From Kuschelorhynchus macadamiae (taxonomy: Eukaryota > Arthropoda > Insecta > Coleoptera > Curculionidae), in contig JAUTXW010004693.1 of assembly GCA_030620095.1 (NCBI GenBank), positions 434,001-498,000 on the forward strand: DNA of 64,000 nucleotides. The letters run 5' to 3'. This document shows positions 47,121-59,400 of the stretch, in pieces (positions within the stretch are counted from its first letter, which is position 1; every line of letters begins with the position of its first letter). The notes below the pieces were generated by a model that was not told the origin of the DNA, did no database searches, and worked only from the letters and a program-made list of their open reading frames with translations. Both the position numbers and the translations under genes were made by a program.

Positions 47121-49629
47121 CAGGGGCGTGAGGTGAAAATTTAGGAAAGGGAAGCAATTTTTAGAAACTTTTGTAACCTACTTGTAATGTAATTCAATTC
47201 TTCGATAATTTTTTGCAAATTCGTCAATGACGTCATCATAGAAACGTCGATGCTCCGACATATCTTGGAGAAGTTTATTTTCAATGGACAACAGCGATGT
47301 ATGCGAAAATCTCTCCTGCCCCGTTGAATTTCTCACGAAATTTTTTATATGTTTAAGTATTGAAAAATTGCGTTCTACTGATGAACTTCTGGCAGGTATT
47401 GTCAATACTAATTCACATAATTTCGACACTTCGGTGTAGGCATCTTCCAGTTCCTTGTCTTTTGAATATTGCATTAGTTCCTTAGCGTTTGCGCTAATGT
47501 CATCAATTTCGTAAATCCCTTTTAGTTCAGATCGCAGTAGCACTCGGTCGAAGAACTGACCATAATGAAGAACAATAGATTTAAATGCATCTTCTGGAAA
47601 AGTTTTTCCTTTAAACGCATCAAAATTGCAGAGCTCGAGGAATTTAAAATCATTTAAACCGTTAAATCTATAGTTTATTTGTAGCTGAATTTGATCGATT
47701 ATTTCATAAAAGAGGCGTCTGTATGATGTTTGAACACCTCCCACCTTGTCTGTTCGAAGACGCTTGGCTTGTGGCTCTACATTTAACGTCATCGTTTTCT
47801 CCCAAAATAGGTCAGTCATCTCTTTTTTGGCTTAACATGGACTTAAAATCATACACAAAAGCAATATCATTTGTTTTAGTTTAATATATTAAAAACATTG
47901 TCCGAGAATGGAAATATTTCTGAAAATATGTTCAACAAATAATTAAAATTAAAATCTCGTTTCAAGCAGTCCAAAAACCCCCTCGAACTATTTATTGCTT
48001 CTGAGTCCCACGTTTTATTATTTTCTATTATATTCTCAAACAGTTCAATCAGTGATTCACGATTTTCAGATACTGTTAACACAAGTCTTCCATTATAGTT
48101 CCACCTTCCAATCGTTTGTGGACAAAAAAGCTTGTGTATGTTTTGTTGACTTGGAAAAAAAACGCATACCACTTAAAGTAACGAAAAATACTTTACACTC
48201 TTTAATGTGATTGATGGACTGGGAAAAAACTAAATTTAATTTATCAAAACAATTGACAAACACAGCAATGGGAAAAGTTTTTTTTTTAATGACAGGTTGT
48301 GCCATTCCAGCTCCATCATAGCTTTGAGCAAATAATTTTTTCTCTGCATTAATTTCTTTAAAAACGTTATAAACTACGGTATATAATGCAATTGCTGTAC
48401 GATTTTTTTTTAAAACCTAAAAATCGCTCTTGAATACCGTCTGTTTTAACGTTGCGTATTACTATAGATAATTGGCTAAAATTAGTGATATCAGTTGTTT
48501 CGTCCAGAACAATAGAAATGAACCGCGCATAGCCAATCTCCTCTAATTCTTTTTAGAATAATGGTTGCAACAGCGGAAATTAAATTTTTTATTCGACGTT
48601 CCAAAAATCTTTCTTATTAAATGATTTTTTAAGCAATCATCATATTTAGCCATTAAACTAAGTAAATCTTGAAAATTTTCTATTGTTTTTTAAGTCTTCT
48701 TAATATTTTATTTTTAAGTAAGTAGTTCATTGTGTTGGGAAAACCTAATTACCAACTGTTTATTAATTGTGTGCGTGTTCAATTCTGATTTTGCCGAAGA
48801 CTTTTTCTTTTATGACGGCCTGTAAATGTGCTTTGGACATAATGTGTCTTTTTACAGCTTTATGGAAATTGTTTAAATCGGAAAAACCAGTTTTATTCCA
48901 GAGACCTTTTCATTTTCAAAAAGTAAACATGGCCAACAAAATAAGTTATTTGTATTTTCACACCCTGTTAGCCATTTAAATTTTTCTTATTGTTTTTCCG
49001 GATAAAAATGTCTAATACAATTTTTCATTTTTGTGGTTACATTTTTCATAGGCGGTTTTGCCCTTCCTTTGAAAATTCCTTTATTATTAAGACACACACC
49101 ACACATTCACACACACTCTTCTTACTAAATCCTCCAATATGTTCAACGTTATTACCGACAGCCGAAGTTGACGGTATTTGCATATCCACGTCCGTATTAT
49201 TGTCTTCCATATCGCACCATGCACGACGCGACGTACGTATCACACAACACACGGATAGCCGTTCAAACAAAGAACCTACTCCAACGATAGCTTCTGCCAC
49301 CACTTAAAGCAAGCGACTGAAATGCAAAAATTGCAAACATCCGGTGGAAAGTTCAATAACCTCTGCCTCAATTCACAGGAAATCAAGCATACAGGACTTG
49401 GCTGCAGAGAAGCTAGCGGCCGCATAGGTTCTATTCGATAATCTATTGTGGCTGGGTCGGAGTCAAGGCCGCATTTATTATGGGCTTGATAATTAAGATA
49501 ATATTTTAGCATTTTTAATATAAACTAAATTAATGGTTTCCTATTTCAAAAATTACATTTTAGAAGATGTTTTGTAATTTTTTTTGGGGAAGCACTGCTT
49601 CCCTTGCTTCCATGGACTGCACGCCCCTG
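47121..49629 (-). mobile_element. hAT-2 copy 2, 2.51 kb, with perfect 8 bp target duplication
   Basis: Begins CAGGGGCGTGAGGTGAAAAT at 47121 and ends GGACTGCACGCCCCTG at 49629. The octamer GAAATGCG occurs on both sides (47113-47120 and 49630-49637). Joining the flanks restores the LINE D reading frame. Both terminal repeats start CAGGGGCGTG. Confidence 0.95.
47178..49303 (-). pseudogene. hAT-2 copy 2 transposase
   Basis: Same gene as copy 1 but with many small deletions. The N-terminus is at 49303-49046 (MVAEAIVGVGSLFERLS; KKSVCECVVC), broken middle pieces lie at 48305-47876, and a 213-codon C-terminal stretch is at 47819-47178. It keeps the dimerisation region that copies 1 and 3 have damaged: RSSSVERNFSILKHIKN with the acidic residue, then SLLSIENKLLQDM and RRFYDDVIDEF. 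The two catalytic D regions are disrupted (the YDGA block falls in a deletion near 48300). Confidence 0.85.
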
Positions 49630-49767
49630 GAAATGCGGGGGTTGTCTCCATATGATGCATTATTTTGTTAAAATAGCGGGCCACAGCTTCATGGAGGACC
49701 TCAAATTTCTAATACCTGAAATTGTGAATATGGGCAACTCCTGGCGACTTCCAGTTGCTCATTCTCT

Positions 49768-49768
<1 letters not shown>

Positions 49769-49795
<27 letters not shown>
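49769..49795. repeat. ATT trinucleotide microsatellite
   Basis: About nine ATT units at the LINE D / host border. Confidence 0.9.
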
Positions 49796-49798
<3 letters not shown>

Positions 49799-50214
49799 CT
49801 ACGTGTTAGTTAGAAGTTATAGTTCGCTATCCCGAAATTTGATATGCTGACTTTTTGCAGCAATATGTCTCGTAAGAGTTTCAGAAATTATCCTTAGCTG
49901 GTTCTTACTTCATTGAAACCCCTGTTGCGTAAGTTTAGAGTGAGAATCATTTTTAGTTCATTATTTTATGAATTCACGCATCTTCATTGGCACGTCCAGA
50001 ACCGGCTTAAGACCAATAAAATTATTCGATTACAAATAGAAGTTATATAGTTTTTTTCAACATTTTATCATTTTATTTCCAGGAAAGCAAGAAAGCAGAA
50101 ATGTAAATCAATAGTTCTAAGATGCGATCCAAACAACAAAAGATTAAACTAGTACAACGAAAATGCTAGCAATCTAGGAGTCGAGCACATGCAAACATAT
50201 AAAAGATAAAAGCC

Positions 50215-50478
50215 ATGACTACCATTGAAGTAACTCACAACACTAATAATGATGTCAGTGAATATGATGCGACTGATCCACATTCGATCTTTGATTGGGC
50301 TGAACTAATTCCAACATTGATTGTTTATGGATTTAGTTTTATACTGGGACTAACAGGAAATTGCCTGATTATATTTACCACATTTCGATACCGAAGAATG
50401 CACAGTGTGACAAATGTTTTCCTGTCAAGTTTGGCATCTTCCGATTTGCTTTTAATCATCTTTTGTATTCCAGTAAAG
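50215..50478 (+). CDS. Receptor coding exon 1: N-terminus, TM1, most of TM2
   Basis: ATG at 50215 follows an acceptor at 50082 and a 132 bp leader. The short extracellular N-terminus has an N-x-T/S-like region (NTNNDVSE). The frame ends K|GTAAGT, phase 0. The intron that follows is 5.26 kb. Confidence 0.92.
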
Positions 50479-53400
50479 GTAAGTAAGATTTCTAAATTAC
50501 AAGTTATAATTTTTCGATTTTTGATTCAATCCAGAATAGTAAATATTGGTCAAATTACATAACACAAACCTTATTTTGCACAAACCTCTTAATTCATCAT
50601 GTATTAACCAAGTTAACCCTTAATTTATATTGCGTATACCACCCTTGATTTTTTTTTAATTAGTCAAGATCAAATTTTGAAACTTGACACATTTCAATAG
50701 CAGACTACTTTTTGTATAAGTTTGATAATTGAAAATTTCAAAGGAAAAAATTAAAAAGAAAGCGGGGTCGAGCCGTACGTAAAAATCTTTGGGACTAATG
50801 CAATAACCTTTACTGTTTTACCTTTAAACGTCTTTTAGTTTTACTTTTACAGGATAAATTATCAAACGGAAGGTACACCGTGGTCCACATAAAAGTACCC
50901 ACTCTACTACCTGGAAATCCGTAAGAGATACGAAAAAAAGTTTCATACAAAAGTTTCTTCATATCTGAAGTTCTTTTAAAATATAATGTTTCCATGTATA
51001 CAGGGTGTCCCAATTTTGCTGGGGCGACATCAGCTATAAAATTTTAAATGGGACACCCTGTATTTTGTCCACTATTTGATTCCTTTTGTAAATTAAAAGA
51101 AAAGAAAAATGTATAAAACTGAGTTAGACCCCTTAATAACATACTTTTCAACTGTTACTTTATTTCCACAGATAAATCCATTTTTCATGTTAGTTTCTTG
51201 TTTGCCTCCGTACAAGTCTTGTATCGTCAATGTTTTAACTAATTTTCTAAGTGTGTTATTAAAAATGTGTTACATGTTCCATCATCTACTTTTCAAATCT
51301 TTGTTGTAAATGGTAAGACATTTTATCCCCAAAGTTAAGATTTTTAGATTCATATTAATCTTTTTTCTTAAAAAGGTCCAAGAATCCCCCCATTTAACAA
51401 TAGCACGCAATTAGGAAACGCCCTGTATAGTACTTCACAATGACGCCCCCTGTAAAAAGTAATATGACAGACGGAGACAAACGGTCACTTTTGTTATACC
51501 CGAATAGCCCAAAGTCGAACTGCATAAGTTAAAATTTTGATAAATGTTGTTCACTGGAATCAGTGCTGGCTTCTACTACATTGATGTGTTAATTTTGGCA
51601 ATTATGAGTTCTGTGGCTTTTCAAATATTAATTGCAATGTTAGATATTTTTTGACACCCGGTATTGAACAGAAAATTAATTATTTTGAAGCAGTTGATTG
51701 ACAGCTACTTTATGAACAATTTTACAAAATATATGAAAAAAAACTAAGCCATTTTTGAGGTTGACGGCTGCAATTCTAATGGTTCGATTCCTTCTAAATC
51801 GTTGTCTTCCTCTGAAAATGATGAGGTTTCGTCGTCTTTACTTGAAGATCTCAGTGTGATAACTAAATCATCAATAACCGTTTCAATTTTGCCATCTACT
51901 TCCCAGAATTTATCTTCAATAGAACGAACATGTTTAACATACGATTTCCAATTTTAGCCGATATTGAGTCAATCGCTTCTAATGTTATTTTATTTAAATC
52001 TTTAATTGAAAGTTCACCGGTGTTGCGCTCTCGAATATATTTTTTTACCCCTGCCCATGAAAGTTCAATAAGGTTGAGGTCGCACATGTTGGAGGCAGCC
52101 TTAAAGGTGTATGACCGAGGTTACGTAAACGACGGTCAATTTTGTAATTTTTTTCTCTAGACTTGTTGGCTGATATTACTTCATATAATTGATATTTTCT
52201 CCATGTTGGATCACATACAAGATTGTTCGATTTAAGCCACGATATCATTTGAGCTTTTGGAGAGTATTTAGTTGGCACTTTATATTCTACGTGAGGATGA
52301 TAAGACGCATTATCCATTACCACGACTGATTTGGGAGAAATGTTAGGTAGAAGCTTCTCGAGCAACCACTTTTCAAAATTATCTCTATTCATCTGTCCAT
52401 GATAGTCTCCAGTTGTTAATCTCGAACGAAAAACTAAAGCAGCACCTGGAAAAAATCCGGTTTCTGAACCAGCATGAACTATAATAAAGCGATACTAGAG
52501 CGGATTCCCTGAACAACACCTATAACACCTTCACTTTGCCAGCATTTGTTCACCGTCATATCATTATAAACCCAGGTTTCGTCTAGATACACAATATTGC
52601 GCCCTTCTTGCCGATATTGCCTTACAGTTGATAGATATTTCACCCGCCATTGAAAAATATTTGGCCAAACAAAACCATTTGATCGCAAAGCCGATTTAAG
52701 TTTTTATACCCGTACGGAAAATCTATTTTGTTCTTTACAGCACGAAGTAGGGGTTTGCAGGTCGGAACCTTCTTCAAGTTTATATAACAATCCTCTCTTG
52801 TTCGTCGAATTACTTGAAAATCACCATCGTCAATTTTATCTTTGTATGATAATCGAGGTCTTTTTTTACCAGGAGATTTTAAAGGTGAAGTAGAACATAA
52901 GCGATCATTATGTTCTCTTTGAATTTTTCTTACACTACTTTCCGAAACACCAGTGTAAAATGCAGCGCGTTCTGTTCGATTTTGAATTGGAATAGTCAAA
53001 GTATTATTTTCAGCTTCTCTAGTACAGGCCTCTATAACGCTCGCAATAACTTCACGTGCACCGCTTCGAATTGTTTTTCTTCTTTTGCTCGCCATCGTTA
53101 CTTCAAAATAATAACACAGGTCTGCAAAAAGAAAAAAATTGAGAGCTGTTTTTGTTACTTTATGTTTTCTTTATGTTTTTGGGTGTGCTGAATCCGAAAA
53201 TGATTTCCGTTTTGTCATGAGACGTCACGTTTTCTAACAACTAGGGTCGCTATGTAAAATGAGACCTCTAAAAAATATACAGCAATAGACTTAAAAAATA
53301 ACTTTTTTATTACAAAATCATTTACTAAACATATTTTTTAAGTGAAATAAACCTACTAGAACTCACTAAAATCTATTCTTTTTTCCAGTGAGGCTTCTCT

Positions 53401-56400
53401 TGGTACATTTACGCTTATGGGTAGCGTCTGGAATGTCTCTCTGAAGCATCCAACAGTAGTCTGCCATCATTGAAACGTTCCATCTTCCCTGGTATCTTTT
53501 TTCCATCTCTTTGATATCCTGATGGAATCGTTCACCTTGCTCCTCACTTACAGCCCCCAAATTTTCCGGAAAGTAGTCAAGATGGGACTGGAGAAAATGC
53601 ACCTTAAGGGTCATCAAGCAACCTAATGATTTAAATGCTTCTAGCATTCTGTCGACGATTTGCTTGTAGTTTGGATCTTTATTATTTCCTAGAAATTTCT
53701 CAATAACTTCCTTAAATGCAATCCACCCTTCTTTTTGAGGATCCGTCATAGAATTGATAAACTGTTGATCAGTCATAAGCCTTCTAATGTCTGGTCCGAC
53801 AAATACACCTTCCTTTTATCTTTCTTTATCGAATTGTTTCATTAATCCCAACTTTATGTGAAGAGGTGGTAAAAGAACTTTATGGCGTGGTACCAATGTT
53901 TCTCGAAGAACATTCTTTTCACCAACTTTGAGCTCCCTTGGCGGCCAACTCTTCTTAGTCCAGTGATTTTGTCTGTCTCGACTGTCCCATAAACATAGAA
54001 AACAAGGGTATTTAGTAAAACCACCTTGTTGTCCAAGTAACATGCACAATACTTTAAAATCCCCACACACTTGCCAACCGTAGTCTTCGTATTTTAGTTT
54101 CCGAAGAACCAATTCCAAGTTCTCATAGGTTTCCTTAAGGTGTACAGAATGACCTACAGGAATGGAGGCATAATAACCGCCGTTATGAAGCAAAACGGCT
54201 TTAAGACTTCTTTTTGAAAAATCTATAAAAAGACGCCATTGTGAAGAATCATATTGAATTTTAAATTTTTCCATCAAACCTTCAACATTGGTACAATAAA
54301 CCAACTCCCTCTCTTGGGCAAAATAAGGAACGAATTCCTTTTCGCGATATCGGAACCACGAAAAAGACACTCCTGGCAACAATAAATTTCTGCTTTTAAG
54401 TCTTGATCCAAGTAACTCGGCAGCATCTTTGGGAAGATTCAAGTCTCTCACCAAATCATTCATCTCTCCCTGGGAAAACAATTTTGGACTTGAATCATCT
54501 TCAAAGTCAGAACTTGACTCCTCATCTTGTTCAGGTATCTCCTCGTCAGACATTGGAATCTCTTGCAATGTAGCAGGGGCTTTGGGTACTGGGATTTCTC
54601 CGCCATGAGCAATAGGACGAATCGCAGACTGAAGGTTGGGGTAAAAAATGGAACGTTTCCATTTTGAATTATACCCTTTCACATCGATTGAACAAAAATA
54701 ACAATCGTCATTATGGTTCTTTTGCTCGCGCCATACCATAGGAATCCCAAAACGGAAAGCTTTTTTCTTACCCTTGAACCAGTTTCGAAGGTCTTCAACA
54801 CAACGTTTACAGACTTTATGAGGTGCCCAAACTTTATCTTGATCCCCAAGTTTTAAGCCGAAATATGCAAAATAAACCTTTAAAACTGTATATTCACCAC
54901 AAATATAACAGAAACTGTCAGGCGAATTCACACACTTCCGTACAGACATAGCACTTTATTTAAGAAATAACGGAAAAACAATTACGAGCGACGAACTAAC
55001 ACGTGCTAGTGCCGGCTTTATACTAGAATAATAGAAACGGTTAATGAAGCCACGTGCTCGGGTATCCGAGCGGGTGCTGCGAACCGGTCAGTGGCGTAAC
55101 CACTCGCTAAATTAAATAATACAAAAATAAAAATGCAATGCAAACGGGTCTGGCAAAGACTCGTACGTTAATGAGTAAAAATATTAACAAAAATAAAAAT
55201 GCTCTCATTACCATAGAAACTGTGCATTTTGCTAAATATCCTGACGTCTAGGATTTTTTTCAATATTTTTTTCGTGTTTAGCACAACAAAATACGTGGAA
55301 ATCAGTTGAAAGTAACCAAACAGCTTTTTTGTTGCAGACCTGTGTAATTTATTCAACGCAACGCATTTATATAGAAATGAAAACAAATGCTCGAAATGTA
55401 TAGGCGACACTGGAAATAGCTATAACCTTCTAGCGGCAAGTGCATGGAGATTCTAAGCTAGTGGACCAGTGCGAAATTTACTAAATCCTCGATTCATTTG
55501 CCGTACCGCTTAGCTGGCGCACTTTATAGGTGAAGCGGCAAACTATTACAACAAATAAAATAACATAAATTTTATTTGCGTACACAAATTTTACTTTTCC
55601 GCTTGCTTCAGACTATGAACCCTTATTTTAAGGGCCGCCCGGTTTTCTTTCAGTCGCCCGTGCGTCGAACTATATGTGTTCCACAATCTATACCAATCCC
55701 GCATTGAAAACACTATTGTACTAATTGTATTTTTTCCAGGTTGCAAAGCTGTTTTCATACACTTGGACCATGGGCTTATTTTTATGTAAAAGTGTTCATT
55801 ACATGCAAAACTTGTCCACAATTTGTTCGGTGCTCACACTGACTGCTATCAGTATCGAAAGGTAAATCCCACACTAATTAATTTTTTAATTCAAATTCCA
55901 ATATATTTTTAATTTTTAGGTATTATGCTATAGTACATCCTGTACAATCCAAATATATATGTACTCTTAGCCAAGCAAAGTCCATCATTATAGTAATATG
56001 GATAATTTCAATTTTACTCGCTGTTCCTACCTTAATTTTATGGGTAAGAAATTTTACTTAATTTATTGGACACAAAATGATGATATTTATATTTCACCAG
56101 TTTGTACAGAACACATAGTTCCGATTTAGAAACAAGCTTTTAGTACACTCATATTGTTATATGGAGTTTATAAATACATTATTATAAATGACAAAAATGA
56201 GACATCATAGAACCGAGCATGGAAGATAGATTCCTCCTCCTAAAAAGAAAAAAGACGATAGCATAGTAGCCAGTTAGGGACCATTACTAGGGTTCTTAGC
56301 AATTTTGAATGATCAAATTCCCTGACTTTTCTAGGTTATATTTTGAGAATTTATTATATTTCTTATAAAAAAACCAACAAAACTGATGAAACTAAACTTA

Positions 56401-59400
56401 AATGTAATTGTATAGGAAATATAAAATATTAAAGAAAATGCTATAGGAATAGAGCAAGCAGGGTTACTTTAACTGGAAGAAGTATACATTTTTTAAAGGA
56501 TATCCTGTACTATTGAAAATTAAGGTGAAAAAAATGCAGTTTTACAGAGCATTTACAAACAAAATTAATATATACTTGCGAGATGTCATTATTAAAAATT
56601 CAATTTAGAAGGGTTATAGAAAAAATAGATAATAAGTATTTTAAATTTTTCTTCTAAGGTTTTGATATTTCCAGTGCCATGGATGCTGCTTCCTTTTTTA
56701 GTTTTTCTTTTTATTTTCTAAATGATAAAGTTCACTTTCGGCTCTTTTTTTTTCGAGATCAATTTATTTTTCTCTCCGTTTTCGGCGATTTTGGTTATCA
56801 AGGGCATCTTGAAAACAGGGGCGTGCGGTGAAATTTTATGTGAAACAATTTTTAGAAACTTACCTATTTGTAATGTAATTCGATTCTTCGATCATTTTTT
56901 GTAAATTCGTCAATGACGTCATCATAAAAGCGTCGATGCTCCGACATATTTTGGAGAAGTTTATTTTCAATGGACAACAGCGATGTAGGCGACAGTCTCT
57001 CCTGCACTTCGGTGTAGGATTCTTCCAGCTCCTTGTCTTTTAAAAATTGCATTAATTCCTTAGCGTTATTTTTTGCGCTAATGTCATCAGTTTCGTAAAT
57101 AACTTTTAGTTCAGATCGCAGTAACACTCGGTCGAAGAACTGGCCATAATGAGGAAGAAGAGATTTAAACGCATCTTCTGGAAAAGTTTTTCCTTTAAAT
57201 GCATCAAAATTGCAGAGCTCGAGGAATTTAAAATCATTTAAACCGTTAAATCTATAGTTTATTTGTTGCTGAATTTGATCGATTATTTCATAAAAGAGGC
57301 GTCTGTATGATGTTTGAACATCTCCCACCTTGTCTGTTCGAAGACGCTTGGCCTGTGGCTCTACATTTAACGTCATCGTTTTCTCCCAAAATGGGTCAAA
57401 GTCATCTCTTTTTTAGCTTAACATGGACTTAAAATCATCCAATTTTTTTAGGCAAAAAGCAATATCATTTGTTTTAGTTTGTAATATATTAAAAACATTG
57501 TCCGAGAATGGAAATATTTCTGAAAATATGTTCAACAAATAATTAAAATTAAAGTCTCGTTTCAAACAGTCCAAAAACCCTCTCGAACTATTTATTGCTT
57601 CTGAGTCCCACGTTTCATTATTTTCTATTATATTCTCAAATAGTTCAATCAGTGATTCACGATTTTCAGATACTGTTAACACAAGTCTTCCACATTATCG
57701 TTCCACCCAGTAGGACCTACTTTGGGCAATCGTTTGTGGACAATGGAGTCCAAAGCTTGTGTACGTTTTGAATACTTTATACTCTTTAATGTGGTTGATG
57801 GACTGGGATAAAAGTAAATTTAATTTATGAGCAAAACAATGGACAAACACAGCACTTGGGAAAGTTTCTCGAACTTTAGCTTGCAGACCCCCTAATTGCC
57901 CTGCCATCACTACAGCTCCATCATAGCTTTGAACAACCAATTTTTTCTCCCCATTAATTTCTTTACTAACGTTATAAACTACGGTACATAATGCATCTGC
58001 TGTACGATTTTCGGACGCATTCTTAAAACCTAAAAATCGCTCTTGAATACTTCCGTCTGCTTTAACGTAGCGTATTACTGTAGATAATTGGCTAAAATTA
58101 GTGATATCAGTTGTTTCGTCCAGAACAATAGCAATGAACCGCGCCTCGCCAATCTCCTGTTTAATTCTTTTTAGAATAATGGTTGCAACAGCGGAAATTA
58201 AATCATTCTGGATTCGATTCGACGTTCCGCGAAAAACGCTAGACTGCTCTAAATGATTTTTTAAGCAAGCATCATATTTAGCCATTAAACTAAGTAAATC
58301 TTGAAAATTTCCTCTATTTGAAGAAACCCTTGTTTCATCATGACCTCTAAATCCCAATTCGTGCTGTCCGAGAAAACAAACCAAATCGATAAGTCTTCTT
58401 AATATTTGCCTATTTTTATCGACTAGTTAATTGTGTTGGCGGTGACTAATTTCCATATGTTTATTAAGGGCGTGTTCAGTTCTGGTTTTGCCGAAGACTT
58501 TTTCTTTTATGACGGCCTGCAAATGCGCTTTGGACATAATGTGTCTTTTTACACCTTTATGGAAATTGTTTAAATTGGAAAAACCAGTTTTATTCCAGAG
58601 ACCGTTTTCATTTTCAAAAAGTAAACATGGCTAACAAAATAATTTACTTATATTTTCACACCCTGTAAGCCCTTTAAATTGTTCGTATTGTTTTTCCGGA
58701 CAAAAATAGGTTTTTCATTTTTGTGGTTAAATTTTTCATAGGCGGTTTTGCCCTTCCTTTGGAAATTATTTGAAGCTTATTAGCGACGTTTAATGTTGAA
58801 AATCTCTTTATTATTAAGACACACACCACACATTCACACACACTCTTCTTATTAAATTTTCCAACATTTTCAAGTTATTACCGACAGCCGAAGTTGAAGG
58901 TATTTGCATATCCACGTCCGTACTATTGTCTTCCATATCGCACCATGCACGACGCGACGTACGTCATTTTTAACACATACCCTCATTTTGTCGGAAATAT
59001 TAAGATGTAATGCACCATCTATTTGATAAATTACGTCATATACTTGTCTTTGGCAGATAACGGACTCTTCCAACAGATTTTCAAGTAAAATATTTTTATG
59101 TATGGAAAACCCCGACTCAACGGTGGCGTTTCCATGAGAAAGAATCAAAATAAACTGAATAACAGGCCACAATTTTCAAAGTAGTCATTTTGGCCCAAGA
59201 AAATGTAGAAAAATGTATCCATTCAAGTACTATTGACAACTTATTTCTGCGGAAATTATTTCATCAAAGTGTATCAAATACACTTATTCTGAGCTCTTAT
59301 ATGTAATCGTGCATGACAACGTTCTATTAACTTCTTTATTTGATTTATCAAAAATGTCTGACATTCCGACAAAAAATAAGTTTAGGTCTTTCAACGCTTT

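Larger units (their letters stand above)
45600..49790 (-). mobile_element. LINE D: R4/Dong-like non-LTR retrotransposon, multiply interrupted
   Basis: Minus-strand LINE whose coding sequence appears at 49638-49770, 47112-45600 and again at 40120-39840. It is interrupted by hAT-2 copy 2 (47121-49629) and, further 3', by LINE C and the hAT-3 remnant. The protein reads across the hAT insertion (TTPAF, then LMLGTTTMLPKAIEQ), which proves the order of events. Several frame breaks show it is old. Confidence 0.75.

Noticed and set aside
58870..59172. A 100-codon open frame taken as one protein
   Set aside because: It joins hAT-2 promoter-side sequence to a fragment of another hAT-like protein at 58974; the fusion is accidental.
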